The notes: generated from the sequence alone by a model not told the origin. DNA of 64,000 nucleotides from Rhizobiales bacterium 2SD (GCA_005502805.1 SCMY01000003.1:485202-549201); one strand, 5' to 3'. Counted from the stretch's first letter, positions 8,086 through 19,166 are shown. Numbers and translations: made by a program.

Positions 8086-10173
8086 CTAGAACTCCTCCCA
8101 CCCTGCATCGCCGCCGCGGGCGTTCGCGACCTTGCGGACGGAGGCCGGAACGTGAGTGGGGGCAGCGCGTTCGCGACGCGGTGCTGGCTTGTGCTGGGCA
8201 AAGGCGACCTCCGCGAGCTGCTGCAGCCGCCCGGGCCCTGACGCGTTGGTCGATTCGAACGCAGCCAATTGTTGCGAGGCGCCCCTGGCGCTCTCGCCGG
8301 TCCGGAAACCGGCGACGAGGGCATTGAGCTCGCCGATCTTGCTCGACAGCGCACCGGCAGACGCGGCGCTCTGCTCGGCGAGCGCGGCGTTCGCCTGGGT
8401 CATCTCATCCATATGGGCGACGGTCTGGCTCATCTCCTCGATGCCGTTGGCCTGCTCGCTCGAGGCCGCGGCGACCTCCGAAACGGTCGCCTGGACGCTT
8501 TGCGATGCCGAGACGATGCGGGTCAGGGCATCGCCGGCCTGGCGGACCAGCTTCACGCCCGCTTCGACCTCGATGTTCGAGGATGAGATCAGGCTGGTGA
8601 TGTCCTTGGCAGCCTCGCCTGAGCGTTGCGCCAGCGAGCGGACCTCCGAAGCGACGACCGCAAAGCCCTTGCCGGCATCGCCGGCCCGCGCGGCTTCCAC
8701 CGCCGCATTGAGGGCCAGCAGATTGGTCTGGAAGGCGATGTCGTCGATCACGCGGGTAATGTCCGAGATCTTCTTCGAGGCCTGCTCGATACGTTCCATT
8801 GCCGAGACGGCATCGGTGACGATGTTGCCGCCGGCCTGGGCTACCTGCATCGCTTCGCCAGCCTGGCGCACCGCCTGCTGGGCGGCCTGGGCCGCGGCCT
8901 TCACCGAAGCGGCGAGCTCCTCGGTGGTTGCGGCGCTCTCTTCCAGCGACGAGGCCTGTTCCTCGGTGCGCTTGGAGAGATCGTCCGCGCCCATGTTGAT
9001 CTCGCGCGCCGAAAGCCCGACATCCGCCGACATGGTCTGGATCGTGCCGACGGTCGCCGAGAGGCGCGCCATTGTTTCGTTGATCGCATCCTTCAATTCG
9101 GCAAAGCGGCCGCGATAGGCGGTCGGAACCTGGTTGGTCAGGTCGCCCGCAGCGAGCGCCTGCAGCACCGCGACGAATTCCGTGGTGGCGTTGTCGACCA
9201 CCGCATTGATCTCGTTGATCCCGGCGACCAGCTGCTGCATCTGCTCGTCGCCATGATCGATCTGGAGCCGGGCCGAGAAGTCGCCGGCTGCGGCCGCGGC
9301 GACGACCTCGCCGACATCCGACACCACCGAGGCCATCGCATCGGCCGAGCGGATCCGGGCGGCGGAGGCGGCGCGCTCCTGTTCCTGCAGCAGCGCGACC
9401 TGTTCGGTGCTCTGGCGCAGCACGGAAACAGCTCGAGCCATTTCGCCGATCTCGTCGCGGCGCTTGGTGTGAGGAACCTCGATCTGTGTCTCGCCCGCGG
9501 TCAGGCGGCTCATCGTGCCGCCGAGATCGACGAGGGGACGGATGATCGAGCGCCGCGAGAAGACCAGCGCGCCGAAGATCGCGCCACCGAGCACCACGAG
9601 CAATGCGACGGGCAGCCAGGTCCGCACCGTCTCCGAGAAGGCGCTCGAGGCCGCATCGACTTCGTTGGCGAGGGTTTCGTTGAAGCTGCTCAGCGACGTC
9701 AGCTCTTCCTGCAGCGTCGCGCGGTTCTTCTTGCTGGCGTCGCTGTTGCCCCAGGCCTCCGCCGCGCGGGCCGATATCTCGCGGACCATGCGCGTCGTCT
9801 CCAGCCGGATGGCGACGAATTCGGTGATCAGCGCGCTGATCTTCTCCATGCGCTCGCGCTCGGCTGGCGGAATGAGCCTGGCGAGATCCTTGCGGCGCTC
9901 CTCGACCCTGGCCAGGCCGCCCTCGACCGTCGTCGCGGCGATCCCGGCGAAATGCGGGTTGCGGGCGGTGTAGACGAGGTAGGAATCGGCGACGACGAGA
10001 TTGACCGCGGCATTGAGCCGTTCGGCGGCAAGGGCGATATGGTTCTGCTGCGACGAACGATCGTTCATCGTATCGATGCGAGTCATCGCCAGCAGGGCGC
10101 AACCGAGTGCAACCAAGGCGCCGGCCGCGACAATCGCGATCAGCCCCAGAATCTGGGTCCTGATGGATTTCAT
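8086..10173 (-). CDS. methyl-accepting chemotaxis protein
   Basis: A 695-residue transmembrane chemoreceptor. It has TM1 at about residues 7-29, a periplasmic sensor of about 155 residues with four-helix-bundle character, and TM2 at about 186-208. HAMP follows ([20 protein letters not shown]), then a second HAMP-like stretch near 270-360. The signalling hairpin has its tip at [19 protein letters not shown]. The protein ends in [10 protein letters not shown]-terminal aromatic pentapeptide of this kind (NWETF in enteric receptors) tethers the CheR methyltransferase and CheB, so this receptor probably recruits adaptation enzymes itself. No che genes are nearby. The ligand is unknown. Confidence 0.95.
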   Translation of the reverse strand: MKSIRTQILGLIAIVAAGALVALGCALLAMTRIDTMNDRSSQQNHIALAAERLNAAVNLVVADSYLVYTARNPHFAGIAATTVEGGLARVEERRKDLARLIPPAERERMEKISALITEFVAIRLETTRMVREISARAAEAWGNSDASKKNRATLQEELTSLSSFNETLANEVDAASSAFSETVRTWLPVALLVVLGGAIFGALVFSRRSIIRPLVDLGGTMSRLTAGETQIEVPHTKRRDEIGEMARAVSVLRQSTEQVALLQEQERAASAARIRSADAMASVVSDVGEVVAAAAAGDFSARLQIDHGDEQMQQLVAGINEINAVVDNATTEFVAVLQALAAGDLTNQVPTAYRGRFAELKDAINETMARLSATVGTIQTMSADVGLSAREINMGADDLSKRTEEQASSLEESAATTEELAASVKAAAQAAQQAVRQAGEAMQVAQAGGNIVTDAVSAMERIEQASKKISDITRVIDDIAFQTNLLALNAAVEAARAGDAGKGFAVVASEVRSLAQRSGEAAKDITSLISSSNIEVEAGVKLVRQAGDALTRIVSASQSVQATVSEVAAASSEQANGIEEMSQTVAHMDEMTQANAALAEQSAASAGALSSKIGELNALVAGFRTGESARGASQQLAAFESTNASGPGRLQQLAEVAFAQHKPAPRRERAAPTHVPASVRKVANARGGDAGWEEF

Positions 10174-10256
10174 TATGTCCCCTCGCAGGCCGCTATTTTT
10201 GTGCGGCGCTGCAGGGTACGCGGCGGCCTTGAATCCGGAGTTAACCGTGACTGACT

Positions 10257-12899
10257 TCAGCCTTCGGTTGCGCCGGTTTTCTTGGCGTTGGCGCTTTTCG
10301 CCTTTGCCGGCGCCTTCTTGGCCGCCGCCGGCTTCCTGGCAGGAGCCTTCGCCTTGCCCTTGGCGCTGCCGCCGGCCGCCGCTTTGGCGTTGACCAGCTC
10401 GATCGCCTGCTCGGCGGTGATGCTCTCCTGTGCCATCGTCTTCGGCAGGGTGGCGTAGACCTTGCCCCAGGCGACGTAGGGGCCGTAGCGGCCGGCCTTG
10501 ACCTCCATTTTGCCGCCCTGGGGATGCTCGCCGAGATCACGCCCGGGCGTCGCTGCGGCATTGCCGAAGCGCCTGCCGCCCGCGCCACTCTCCTTGGCGA
10601 CGATCAGGTCGATCGCCCGGTTGGCGCCGATATCGAGGATGTCGTCGTCCTTGTCGATATTAGCGTAGGTCTTGCCGTGCTGGACGTAAGGTCCATAGCG
10701 GCCGATGCCGGCGAGGATCGGCTCGCCGCTGGTCGGGTGCTTTGCCACCTCGCGCGGCAGCGAGAGCAAAGCGAGCGCCTTCTCCAGTGTCAGCGAGCCG
10801 ACGGTCTCGCCCTTTGGCAGGCTGGAGCGCTTCGGCTTCTCGCCGTCGCCGAGCTGGATATAGGGGCCGAAGCGGCCCTCACGCGCGGTGACTTCGAGAT
10901 CGCTGACCGGATCCTTGCCGAGGGTGCGCACACCATTGACGACCTGCCCGCCCTCGGCCGAGGCCTCGCCTTCGGCGGCCGACGCGCTGAGCGGGCGGGT
11001 GAAGCGGCATTCGGGATAGTTCGAGCAGCCGACGAAGGCGCCGAACTTGCCGAGCTTGAGCGAGAGCGTGCCGGTGCCACAGACCTGGCAGCGGCGCGGG
11101 TCGCCGCCATCGGCTCGCGGCGGAAAGACGTGCTCACCGAGAATGCCGTTCAGCGCTTCCAGCACGTCGCCGACGCGCAGCTCCTTGGTCTCGCCGATCG
11201 ACTTGGTGAATTCCTCCCAGAATTCGCGCAGCAGCGCCTTCCAGTCGATCTCGGCATTGGAGACGCGGTCGAGCTTCTCCTCCAGGCTCGCCGTGAAGTC
11301 GAACTCGACATAGCGCTTGAAGAAGGACTCCAGGAACGCCGTGACCAGCATGCCCTTGTCCTCGGGCACCAGCCGCTTCTTCTCGACGCGGACATATTCG
11401 CGGTCGCGCAGCGTCGCCAGCGTCGCGGCATAGGTGGAAGGACGGCCGATGCCGAGCTCTTCCATGCGCTTGACCAGGCTCGCCTCCGAGAAGCGCGGCG
11501 GCGGCTCGGTGAAGTGCTGGTCGGCGGCGATGGCCCGCTTCTCCAGCGGATCGCCGGCCTTCATCGCCGGCAGCTTCTTGGAATCCTCGTCTTCCTCGTC
11601 GTCGCGGCTTTCCTGATAGAGCGTTAGGAAGCCGTCGAAGAGCACGACCTGGCCTGTGGCGCGCAGTTCGAGCGCGCGGGCGCCGACCTGGGCGGCGATG
11701 TCGACGGTGGTGCGCTCGATCGAGGCCGATTCCATCTGGCTGGCGATGGTGCGCTTCCAGATCAGCTCATAGAGCTTGGCCTGCTCGGGTTCGAGATGAC
11801 GCGCGACCATCGCCGGCAAGCGGCCGAGATCGGTCGGACGGATGGCTTCGTGGGCTTCCTGCGCGTTCTTGGCCTTGACTGTGTATTTGCGCGGCACGCC
11901 TGGCACGTAATTGTCGCCGAATTCCTTGCCGATGACGCGGCGCGCCGCCGCGATAGCCGAGCCGTCCATGTCGACGCCATCGGTACGCATATAGGTGATC
12001 AGGCCGACGGTCTCGCCACCGATATCGACGCCTTCATAGAGGCGCTGCGCCACCTGCATGGTGCGGGCCGGCGCCATGCCGAGCTTGCGCGAGGCCTCCT
12101 GCTGCAAGGTCGAGGTCTGGAAGGGCGGCTGGGGATGGCGCTTGACCGGCTTGGCCTCGACCTCCGCGACCGAGAAGCGCGCGGTCTCCAGCGCCGCCTT
12201 GAAGGCCTGCGCCTCATCGGCGGTACCGATGTCGAGCCGGGTGATCTTCTTGCCGTCGGCGCCGGAGAGGCGGGCGTCGAAGGTCGCGCCGCTCTGGGTC
12301 GCGAGCGTTGCCACCAGCGACCAGTACTCGCGCGCCCGGAAGGCCTCGATCTCGCGCTCGCGGTCGCAGACCAGACGCAGCGCCACCGACTGCACGCGTC
12401 CCGCGGAGCGAGCGCCTGGCAGCTTGCGCCACAGCACCGGCGAGAGGGTGAAGCCGACGAGATAGTCGAGCGCACGGCGGGCGAGATAGGCGTCGACCAG
12501 CGCCTGGTCGATTGGGCGCGGATTGGCCAGTGCCTTCTGTACCGCGTCCTTGGTCACGGCATTGAAGGTGACGCGCTCGACCGGGATGCCCTTGATGGCG
12601 CGCTTCTGGTTCAGCGCCTCGAGCACGTGCCAGGAGATCGCCTCGCCCTCGCGATCCGGGTCGGTGGCGAGAATGACCTTCTCGGCGTTCTTGGCTGCCC
12701 GCGCGATCTCGGCGACCTGTTTGGCGCCGCGCCCCTCGGTCTCCCACAGCATGGCGAAGTCGTTCTCGGGATCGACCGAGCCGTCCTTCGCGGGCAGGTC
12801 GCGAATGTGCCCGAACGAGGCGATGACCTCGTAATCGGAGCCCAGATACTTGTTGATCGTCTTGGCCTTGGCCGGCGACTCGACGACGAGGAGCTTCAT
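10257..12899 (-). CDS. topA: DNA topoisomerase I
   Basis: An 880-residue type IA topoisomerase that relaxes negative supercoils. The Toprim domain starts at the N terminus ([18 protein letters not shown]) and includes [12 protein letters not shown]. The active-site tyrosine is in LITYMRTDG. One four-cysteine zinc ribbon (CQVCGTGT...CSNYPEC) lies near residue 600. It is followed by three zinc-ribbon-like repeats without cysteines ([30 protein letters not shown]) and a Lys/Ala-rich tail of about 45 residues. The start at 12899 is fixed by the Toprim sequence; a 38-codon upstream extension is unconserved in character. In many relatives topA follows dprA. Here dprA lies 4.3 kb away on the other strand. 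Confidence 0.97.
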   Translation of the reverse strand: MKLLVVESPAKAKTINKYLGSDYEVIASFGHIRDLPAKDGSVDPENDFAMLWETEGRGAKQVAEIARAAKNAEKVILATDPDREGEAISWHVLEALNQKRAIKGIPVERVTFNAVTKDAVQKALANPRPIDQALVDAYLARRALDYLVGFTLSPVLWRKLPGARSAGRVQSVALRLVCDREREIEAFRAREYWSLVATLATQSGATFDARLSGADGKKITRLDIGTADEAQAFKAALETARFSVAEVEAKPVKRHPQPPFQTSTLQQEASRKLGMAPARTMQVAQRLYEGVDIGGETVGLITYMRTDGVDMDGSAIAAARRVIGKEFGDNYVPGVPRKYTVKAKNAQEAHEAIRPTDLGRLPAMVARHLEPEQAKLYELIWKRTIASQMESASIERTTVDIAAQVGARALELRATGQVVLFDGFLTLYQESRDDEEDEDSKKLPAMKAGDPLEKRAIAADQHFTEPPPRFSEASLVKRMEELGIGRPSTYAATLATLRDREYVRVEKKRLVPEDKGMLVTAFLESFFKRYVEFDFTASLEEKLDRVSNAEIDWKALLREFWEEFTKSIGETKELRVGDVLEALNGILGEHVFPPRADGGDPRRCQVCGTGTLSLKLGKFGAFVGCSNYPECRFTRPLSASAAEGEASAEGGQVVNGVRTLGKDPVSDLEVTAREGRFGPYIQLGDGEKPKRSSLPKGETVGSLTLEKALALLSLPREVAKHPTSGEPILAGIGRYGPYVQHGKTYANIDKDDDILDIGANRAIDLIVAKESGAGGRRFGNAAATPGRDLGEHPQGGKMEVKAGRYGPYVAWGKVYATLPKTMAQESITAEQAIELVNAKAAAGGSAKGKAKAPARKPAAAKKAPAKAKSANAKKTGATEG

Positions 12900-13115
12900 G
12901 ACGCTTTCGATCTCGTAGGCAAGGAGCGACGCCGGCACTGGCATGCCAGCCTCGCCGAACTTGGCGCGGGGCGCGTTGATACCGGTTCGGGATTGCGCGC
13001 GAAAGTGGTTCACGCGGCCGGTCCTGTCAAACCCGATTATGCTTTTCGAGGGCAGGGCGGTCAGGCTAGGTCAGCAGCCGTCGCCGTTTTGGGCGAGAGA
13101 TGGGGAGAGCCGAGC

Positions 13116-13937
13116 ATGTCATCGCAGAACCGGACAGGCCGGCTGACCTCGCTCGACATTCGCGGCCGCAAGGGCGGCGAGCCGCTCGTCGCCCTGACCG
13201 CCTATACGGCGCCGATGGCGAGGATCGTCGACGAGGTCGCGGATGTCGCATTGGTCGGAGACTCCCTCGGCATGGTCGTCTACGGGCTCGACAGCACGGT
13301 GCCGGTGACGCTGGAGATGATGAGCCTGCATGGCCAGGCGGTGACGCGCGCGACGGCACGCTCCCTCGTCGTGATCGACATGCCTTTCGGCAGCTATGAG
13401 GAGAGCCGCGAGCAGGCCTTCCGCAACGCCGCGAGGCTGCTGAAGGAGACCGGCGCGGGCGCGGTGAAGCTCGAAGGCGGGCAGCGCATGGCGGAGACCG
13501 TGCGCTTCCTGGTCGAGCGCGGCGTACCGGTGATGGGCCATGTCGGCCTGACGCCGCAGGCGGTCAACACGCTCGGCGGTTACAAGGCGCAAGGCCGCAG
13601 CAAGGCGGAATGGCCGGCGATCATCGCCGACGCTACGGCGATCGCCGATGCCGGCGCCTTCTCCGTCGTGGTCGAAGCGGTTGCAGAGCCGCTTGCCGCC
13701 GAGATCACCCGCCGGGTGGTGATTCCGACAATCGGCATCGGCGCCTCCACCGACTGCGACGGCCAGGTCCTCGTCCTCGACGACATGCTCGGCCTCACCG
13801 GGCGGGTGCCGAAATTCGTCAAAGCTTACGGCGACTTGGCAGGGCATGTTCGCGAGGCGGTGAAGACCTATGCCGCCGAGGTGCGCAGCCGCCAGTTCCC
13901 GGGCGGGGCGCATGTCTATTCGCTGAAGGCGGAGTGA
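13116..13937 (+). CDS. panB: 3-methyl-2-oxobutanoate hydroxymethyltransferase
   Basis: A 273-residue TIM-barrel enzyme of pantothenate/CoA synthesis. It transfers a hydroxymethyl group from methylene-tetrahydrofolate to 2-oxoisovalerate to give ketopantoate. Family motifs are [23 protein letters not shown] (metal/substrate Asp-Ser), [20 protein letters not shown] and the strictly typical IGIGAS. The length is normal. The start at 13116 begins [20 protein letters not shown], with GGGGAG 8-9 bases upstream. It diverges from topA. panC is not adjacent. Confidence 0.97.
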   Translation: MSSQNRTGRLTSLDIRGRKGGEPLVALTAYTAPMARIVDEVADVALVGDSLGMVVYGLDSTVPVTLEMMSLHGQAVTRATARSLVVIDMPFGSYEESREQAFRNAARLLKETGAGAVKLEGGQRMAETVRFLVERGVPVMGHVGLTPQAVNTLGGYKAQGRSKAEWPAIIADATAIADAGAFSVVVEAVAEPLAAEITRRVVIPTIGIGASTDCDGQVLVLDDMLGLTGRVPKFVKAYGDLAGHVREAVKTYAAEVRSRQFPGGAHVYSLKAE

Positions 13938-14001
13938 CCCACAAAGAAGCTGCGCGCCGCCTTGCGCCGGCCACGACTCGCCCCTAAACAGCGGTCTTCA
14001 A

Positions 14002-14946
14002 ATGACATCGACCGCACCGCTCTATCCGCACCGGCATCTCCTCGGGATCGAGGGGCTGTCTCATTTGGATATCGAAGCCCTGCTCGAGCGCGCCGAGACC
14101 TATGTCGCGCTCTCACGGCAGATCGAGAAAAAGACGGCGACGCTGCGCGGCCGCACCCAGATCAACCTGTTCTTCGAGCCCTCGACACGGACGCAGGCCT
14201 CGTTCGAGCTGGCAGGCAAGCGTCTTGGCGCCGACGTGATGAACATGTCGGTCGGCTCCTCCTCGGTGAAGAAGGGCGAGACGCTGATCGACACCGCCGC
14301 GACGCTGAACGCGATGCGGCCGGACATTCTGGTCGTGCGCCATCACGCCGCCGGCGCGGTCAATCTGCTTGCCCGCAAGGTCGACTGCTCCGTGGTCAAT
14401 GCAGGCGACGGCGCCCATGAGCACCCGACCCAGGCGCTGCTCGACGCATTGACGATCCGCCGCAACAAGGGTCGGATCGCCGGGCTGACCGTCGCGATCT
14501 GTGGCGACATCGTGCATTCGCGCGTCGCCCGTTCCAACATCATCCTGCTCAGCGCGCTTGGCGCCAAGGTCCGCCTGATCGCGCCTTCGACCCTGCTGCC
14601 GACCGGCGTCGAGCGCATGGGCGTCGAGGTCTTCCGCGACATGAAGAAGGGGCTTGAGGGCGTCGACATCGTCATGATGCTGCGCCTGCAGCTCGAGCGG
14701 ATGAACGGCGCCTTCGTGCCGTCCTCGAAGGAGTATTTCCGCTATTTCGGGCTCGATCGCGACAAGCTTTCGCTGGCCGCGCCGGATGCGCTCGTGATGC
14801 ATCCCGGCCCGATGAATCGCGGCGTCGAGATCTCCTCCGAGGTGGCCGACGGCGCCCAGTCACTGATCCGCGAGCAGGTCGAGATGGGCGTCGCCGTACG
14901 CATGGCGGTACTCGATGCGCTCGCGCAGCACCTGCCCAATGGCTGA
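14002..14946 (+). CDS. pyrB: aspartate carbamoyltransferase catalytic subunit
   Basis: A 314-residue ATCase catalytic chain, catalysing the committed step of pyrimidine synthesis from carbamoyl phosphate and aspartate. The carbamoyl-phosphate loop is [14 protein letters not shown]. Other motifs are [15 protein letters not shown], the aspartate-loop residues in [10 protein letters not shown] and [10 protein letters not shown]. No pyrI regulatory gene is present. It heads a compact run: 5 bases to a small membrane protein, then an 8-base overlap into a dihydroorotase-like gene, then plsY and dprA. ATCases of this class often need the inactive dihydroorotase homologue for assembly, which matches the gene order. 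Confidence 0.97.
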   Translation: MTSTAPLYPHRHLLGIEGLSHLDIEALLERAETYVALSRQIEKKTATLRGRTQINLFFEPSTRTQASFELAGKRLGADVMNMSVGSSSVKKGETLIDTAATLNAMRPDILVVRHHAAGAVNLLARKVDCSVVNAGDGAHEHPTQALLDALTIRRNKGRIAGLTVAICGDIVHSRVARSNIILLSALGAKVRLIAPSTLLPTGVERMGVEVFRDMKKGLEGVDIVMMLRLQLERMNGAFVPSSKEYFRYFGLDRDKLSLAAPDALVMHPGPMNRGVEISSEVADGAQSLIREQVEMGVAVRMAVLDALAQHLPNG

Positions 14947-14951
14947 GCCGG

Positions 14952-15194
14952 ATGGAGGCCTTCCTCGCCTGGTTGCTGCATCAGATGCACCGGGCTCGGA
15001 TCGTCTTCGTCGGCCTTTATCTCCTGGTCATGGCCGGCTTCATCTATGCCGAGCCACGTTCCGCCTGGACCTGGCTGATCGTCCTTCTCGGTGCGCTTCT
15101 GTGCATCGGCGTCTGGGGCTTGGTCGGGTTCTGGCACTATGTCTTCACGCAGCGCCGCGAGCGCGAGAACAGGGTCGAACGTAGCGATGGCTGA
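14952..15194 (+). CDS. small two-TM membrane protein between pyrB and pyrC homologue
   Basis: 80 residues with two predicted transmembrane helices (about 17-34, ARIVFVGLYLLVMAGFIY; and about 39-62, TWLIVLLGALLCIGVWGLVG). A basic C-terminal tail (TQRRERENRVER) is likely cytoplasmic. It starts 5 bases after the pyrB stop and its last 8 bases overlap the next gene, so it is certainly in the operon. The overlap and operon position argue that it is real. No named family was recognised. Confidence 0.7.
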   Translation: MEAFLAWLLHQMHRARIVFVGLYLLVMAGFIYAEPRSAWTWLIVLLGALLCIGVWGLVGFWHYVFTQRRERENRVERSDG

Positions 15195-16503
15195 CAGCAG
15201 CGAGCAGAACAGCGGCTGTGCGATCCTCGGCGCGCGCTTGGTCGATCCGGCCTCCGGCCGCGAGGGCGTCGGCAGCGTCCTGGTCCGCGACGGCGTGATC
15301 GCCGATGTCCACTGGGGCGGCGATCGTCCTGATTTGCCGGCCGGCATCGCGGTCGAGGAGGCCCGCGGTCTCGTGCTCGCGCCGGGCCTCGTCGACCTGC
15401 GCGCCTTCCTCGGCGAGCCCGGCGCCGAATTCCGCGAGACGCTCGGAACCGGCTCGCAGGCCGCCGCCGCCGGTGGCGTCACCACCGTGATCTGCCGCCC
15501 CGACACCGATCCGCCGATCGACGATCCCTCCGTCATCGACTTCATCAAGCGTCGCGCCCGCGACAAGGCGATCGTCAATGTCCTGCCGGCGGCGGCCCTG
15601 ACCAAGGGGCTGGCCGGCAAGGAGATCACGGAGTTCGGCCTGCTGCTCGAAGCCGGCGCGGTCGCCTTCAGCGACGGCGCCAATGGCGTGCGCAACCCGC
15701 AGGTGATGCGCCGCGCCATGATCTATGCGCGCGATTTCGATGCGCTGCTGATCAACCATGTCGAGGACCCCGATCTGCGCGGCGTCGGCGTGATGAACGA
15801 AGGCGAGTTCGCCAGCCGCAAGGGCCTGCCTGGCATCCCGCACGAAGCCGAGACGGTGATGCTGGAGCGCGATTTGCGCCTCGCCCGCGCCTCCGGCGCC
15901 CGCTACCACGCCGCCATGGTCTCCTGCTCGGATTCGCTCGCTCTGATCCGCCGGGCCAAGGAGGATGGGCTCAACGTCACCTGCGGCGTCTCGATCAACA
16001 ATCTCTGCCTGAACGAGAACGACGTCGGCGAGTACCGCACCTTCTGCAAGGTCTCGCCGCCGCTGCGGCATGAGGATGAGCGGCTGGCGATGATCGAGGC
16101 CGTGGCCGAAGGCCTGATCGACGTCATCGTCTCTGACCATGACCCGCAGGACGTCGAGACCAAGCGCCAGCCCTTCGCCGAGGCCGCCAATGGCGCTCTT
16201 GGCATCGAGACGCTGCTGCCGGCGGCGCTCAGGCTCTATCATGGCGAGCAGATCGGCCTTGCCTCGCTGTTCGCCGCCCTGTCGAGCCGACCGGCCGAAT
16301 TGCTCGGCCTCGGTTGCGGTCGGCTTGCGATTGGCGCACCGGCCGATCTTGCCCTGATCGACATCGATGCGCCCTTCGTCGTCGACAAGCGCAAGCTCAA
16401 ATCCCGCGCCAAGAACTCGCCCTTCGACGAGGCGCGGCTGCAGGGCATCGTGCAGGCGACCTGGGTCGGCGGCCGGGTGGTGTATCGCGGCGAAGCGGCT
16501 TAA
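15187..16503 (+). CDS. pyrC: dihydroorotase-like protein, predicted catalytically inactive (PyrC')
   Basis: A 438-residue amidohydrolase-fold protein of the class I dihydroorotase family. The canonical metal motif DxHxHxREPG near residue 70 reads [13 protein letters not shown] here, so both histidines and the substrate-binding Arg are missing. The later His-rich strand reads RYHAAMVS. Asp of the last active-site motif remains (SDHDPQD). The protein probably cannot hydrolyse dihydroorotate. By analogy with the PyrC' partner of Pseudomonas ATCase, it likely has a structural role with PyrB. The start at 15187 overlaps the previous gene by 8 bases; plsY follows after 29 bases. A true pyrC must lie elsewhere in the genome. 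Confidence 0.9.
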   Translation: MADSSEQNSGCAILGARLVDPASGREGVGSVLVRDGVIADVHWGGDRPDLPAGIAVEEARGLVLAPGLVDLRAFLGEPGAEFRETLGTGSQAAAAGGVTTVICRPDTDPPIDDPSVIDFIKRRARDKAIVNVLPAAALTKGLAGKEITEFGLLLEAGAVAFSDGANGVRNPQVMRRAMIYARDFDALLINHVEDPDLRGVGVMNEGEFASRKGLPGIPHEAETVMLERDLRLARASGARYHAAMVSCSDSLALIRRAKEDGLNVTCGVSINNLCLNENDVGEYRTFCKVSPPLRHEDERLAMIEAVAEGLIDVIVSDHDPQDVETKRQPFAEAANGALGIETLLPAALRLYHGEQIGLASLFAALSSRPAELLGLGCGRLAIGAPADLALIDIDAPFVVDKRKLKSRAKNSPFDEARLQGIVQATWVGGRVVYRGEAA

Positions 16504-16532
16504 GCTCAACCAGGACGGGCAGGGGAGGTTAT

Positions 16533-17156
16533 ATGGCTGAGGCGTTCGCTTGGGCGTATCCGAGCCCGATGGGGCTCGCCGCGCTCGTCCTCGGCTATCT
16601 CCTTGGCTCGATTCCGTTCGGCATCATCCTGACCCGGATCGCCGGCGGCCCGGATTTGCGTACGATCGGCTCCGGCAATATCGGCGCGACCAATGTCCTG
16701 CGCACCGGCAACAAGAAGCTGGCGGCGCTGACCCTGCTCGGCGATATGCTGAAAGGTACAGTAGCCGTCCTGCTCGCCGGCTGGCTGCTCGGCGGCAAGA
16801 GCGCGGCGCTAATGGCTGGCCTTGGTGCCTTTCTCGGTCATCTCTTCCCGGTCTGGCTGCGGTTCAAGGGCGGCAAGGGCGTCGCGACCTTCCTCGGCAT
16901 CCTGATCGGGTTGAAATGGTCGATCGCGCTGATCTTCGCCGCGATCTGGCTCAGCATCGCCTATCTGACCAAGTACTCCTCACTCTCGGCCCTGATCGCC
17001 AGCCTGCTGACGCCGCTGCTGCTCTGGTTCTGGGTGCGCGATGTCCAGACGGCGGGGCTGATGGCGATCCTGGCGCTGCTGCTCTGGTTCATGCACCGGG
17101 AGAACATCGCCAGATTGCTCTCGGGTCGCGAGGGCAAGATCGGACAGAAGGGCTGA
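16533..17156 (+). CDS. plsY: glycerol-3-phosphate 1-O-acyltransferase PlsY
   Basis: A 207-residue inner-membrane enzyme with about six TM helices. It transfers acyl from acyl-phosphate to glycerol-3-phosphate, the first step of phospholipid synthesis. The three PlsY motifs are present: GSIPFGIIL near the start with [13 protein letters not shown], then [21 protein letters not shown], and the C-terminal hydrophobic segment with [17 protein letters not shown] lies 4 bases before the ATG. It is followed without a gap by dprA, an arrangement common in alphaproteobacteria. Confidence 0.97.
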   Translation: MAEAFAWAYPSPMGLAALVLGYLLGSIPFGIILTRIAGGPDLRTIGSGNIGATNVLRTGNKKLAALTLLGDMLKGTVAVLLAGWLLGGKSAALMAGLGAFLGHLFPVWLRFKGGKGVATFLGILIGLKWSIALIFAAIWLSIAYLTKYSSLSALIASLLTPLLLWFWVRDVQTAGLMAILALLLWFMHRENIARLLSGREGKIGQKG

Positions 17157-18365
17157 ATGGCGATGGCCGGTTTCGCTCTCGACGACCGGCAACGCCTCGA
17201 CTGGCTCCGACTGATCCGCAGCGAGAGCATCGGCCCGCGCACTTTCCGCACCTTGGTCAACCGCTTCGGCGGCGCCGCCGGCGCGCTCGAAGCCCTGCCG
17301 GAGCTCGGTCGGCAGGCAGGCCGGACGCTCAGGTTGTGCACGCCCGCAGAGGCCGAGCGGGAATTCGAAGCGCTGCGCCGACGCGGCGCTCATCTGATCG
17401 CGCTTGGCGAAGCCGCCTATCCGGTGCCGCTACAGGCGATCGATTCGGCGCCGCCGCTGATCGCGATCGAAGGCGATCCTGCGGTGCTGAACCGTCCTTG
17501 CGTTGCTCTGGTCGGCTCGCGCAACGCCTCCGCCGCGGGGCTGAAGTTCACCGCGACGCTGGCACGTGAGCTGGGCGAGGCCGGCTTCGTCGTCGTCTCC
17601 GGCCTGGCGCGCGGTATCGATACGGCCGCACATCAGGCGAGCCTGGAGAGCGGCACGATCGCGGTGCTGGCCGGCGGGCTCGACGAGGTCTATCCGCCAC
17701 AGAACATCCCCTTGCTCAGGCGCATCAGCGAGCGCGGTGCCGCGCTCAGCGAGATGCCGCTCGGCTGGGTGCCGCGCGGGCGCGATTTCCCCCGCCGCAA
17801 CCGGCTCGTCTCGGGGCTGGCATTGGGGACGGTGGTGGTCGAGGCGGCGCGCAAATCCGGCTCGCTGATCACCGCCCGCTTCGCCAATGAACAGGGCCGC
17901 CAGGTCTTCGCCGTGCCAGGCTCGCCGCTGGATCCGCGAGCCGAAGGCGGAAATCATCTGATTCGCGAGGGCGCAATCCTTTGTGCCGAGACGACGCATG
18001 TGGTCGATGTGCTGAGGCCGATGCTCCGGCAGGACGATCTGTTTGGAGCCGCGCCCTTTCTGGCGCGCGAAGAGGCTGGAACGGAGCGGAGGCGCGAAGC
18101 CCTTTGGGACGAGCTCGACCTGCCCGAAGTTCTGCCGGCGCCGAAGCTCGAACTGGAGCTCGAAACGCTGTCGCAGGCGGCAAGCGTTGACAGCAGACCG
18201 CGTCAGCGCCTGCTCGACCTGATCGGTTCGACCCCGATGGCGATGGACGATCTCGTTCGCGCCAGCGGCCAGCCGGCGCGCGAGGTGAGTCTTATCCTGC
18301 TCGAACTTGAGCTCGAAGGCATGGTGCAGCGTCACGCTGGCGGCACACTCTCGCGCTCGGCATGA
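17157..18365 (+). CDS. dprA: DNA-processing protein DprA
   Basis: 402 residues. It has an N-terminal helical domain (about 1-90), a Rossmann DprA core with VALVGSRNASAAG, VVSGLARGIDTAAHQ, AVLAGGLDEVYPPQN and VFAVPGSPLDPRAEGGNHLI, and a C-terminal winged helix (about 345-402, LLDLIGSTPMAMDDLV). DprA binds incoming single-stranded DNA and loads RecA in natural transformation. The ATG directly follows the plsY stop; a second ATG 6 bases downstream is possible. Confidence 0.95.
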   Translation: MAMAGFALDDRQRLDWLRLIRSESIGPRTFRTLVNRFGGAAGALEALPELGRQAGRTLRLCTPAEAEREFEALRRRGAHLIALGEAAYPVPLQAIDSAPPLIAIEGDPAVLNRPCVALVGSRNASAAGLKFTATLARELGEAGFVVVSGLARGIDTAAHQASLESGTIAVLAGGLDEVYPPQNIPLLRRISERGAALSEMPLGWVPRGRDFPRRNRLVSGLALGTVVVEAARKSGSLITARFANEQGRQVFAVPGSPLDPRAEGGNHLIREGAILCAETTHVVDVLRPMLRQDDLFGAAPFLAREEAGTERRREALWDELDLPEVLPAPKLELELETLSQAASVDSRPRQRLLDLIGSTPMAMDDLVRASGQPAREVSLILLELELEGMVQRHAGGTLSRSA

Positions 18366-18381
18366 GCAGGGTGCTGGGCGA

Positions 18382-18663
18382 TCAGCCCGTCATTTCCCCC
18401 CAGCGGCTGCGCTCCCGCTCGGCTTCCACCGCTGCAAGCTCCAGGAGGGTCACAAGCAGGTCGAGGTCGGCAGCGCGGGCCTGGCTGCCAAGCTCGGCGA
18501 GCATCTTTGTTGCCTTGACGGCAACTTCACGCTGCAGATCGCGTTGACGCGCTCGCTTCTCGACGAGCAGCTGCAGAGCCAAGGCTTCGGATTCGCCGTG
18601 GCCTTGCAGGCCTCTGGAGGCCATGAGGTTGCCGATGTCGTAGGTGGTTGGAGAAGCCGGCAT
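18382..18663 (-). CDS. hypothetical helical protein
   Basis: 93 residues, strongly helical and charged (VEKRARQRDLQREVAVKATK, ELAAVEAERERSRW), with no signal peptide or TM segment. GGGAG lies 6 bases upstream of the ATG and TATTAT, a possible -10, about 40 bases upstream, which supports a real gene. It is convergent with dprA, with 16 bases between stops. No family recognised. It could be a small regulator or a phasin-like or helical-bundle protein; nothing decides. Confidence 0.5.
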   Translation of the reverse strand: MPASPTTYDIGNLMASRGLQGHGESEALALQLLVEKRARQRDLQREVAVKATKMLAELGSQARAADLDLLVTLLELAAVEAERERSRWGEMTG

Positions 18664-18737
18664 GAGGCACTCCCGTCAGGTTGCTGCGACACAATAATAC
18701 AACCTATGATTTAATAATCGGCAAAAGACCCGCTTGA

Positions 18738-18932
18738 CTAAGGTCCGGTGTCGGTCGCCTCGCCGAGCTGCACCAGGCAGGTCCGGCGATTGATCGCAGC
18801 TTCCAACCGCGTCATATCGACGAAATAGGCGAGGCTGCTGAGCTGCGCGGCTCGCGCCATGGCGCCGAGTTCGACGCTGATCTCCTCGATGTAGGTAGCA
18901 ACCTCAAGTTGCATTCGCATGAGCGCGTCCAT
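18738..18932 (-). CDS. hypothetical small protein
   Basis: 64 residues from the ATG at 18932, mostly helical (MQLEVATYIEEISVELGAMA), with one Cys. The frame stays open upstream to 19049 (ATG after GGGTAGGCGAA) and to a TTG at 19103, so the true start is uncertain and the longer form would have 103 residues. It lies in the same orientation as the 93-residue gene, 74 bases upstream of that start. No family recognised. Confidence 0.4.
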   Translation of the reverse strand: MDALMRMQLEVATYIEEISVELGAMARAAQLSSLAYFVDMTRLEAAINRRTCLVQLGEATDTGP

Positions 18933-19166
18933 GCTGTGCGGACCGGGGGAGGTCGCAGCGCCGCGGCCAAGGCGCGAGATTCCAGGCAAGCGATTGTCTT
19001 TTGGATAGATTTTATCCTCCTTGATTCGCCGAGACGTTGCTTTTCTCATTTCGCCTACCCTCGCGGTCGCGTCAGCCCGGGGGAACGAACCGGTGTTCGA
19101 CAAGAGCTATTCTTGCTACTCGTCTTCAGAGAATGCAATCACCGCGTGTATGAAATTTCTTGCGAT
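18933..19166. other. gene-poor stretch
   Basis: No convincing gene beyond the possible N-terminal extension of the 18738-18932 gene. The bases from about 19000 to 19160 are less G+C-rich than the surroundings and precede the stress-type promoter at 19167. Confidence 0.4.

Noticed and set aside
8626..10254. 542-codon plus-strand frame antisense to the chemoreceptor
   Set aside because: Same third-position G+C effect; product matches no pattern while the minus strand encodes a complete MCP.
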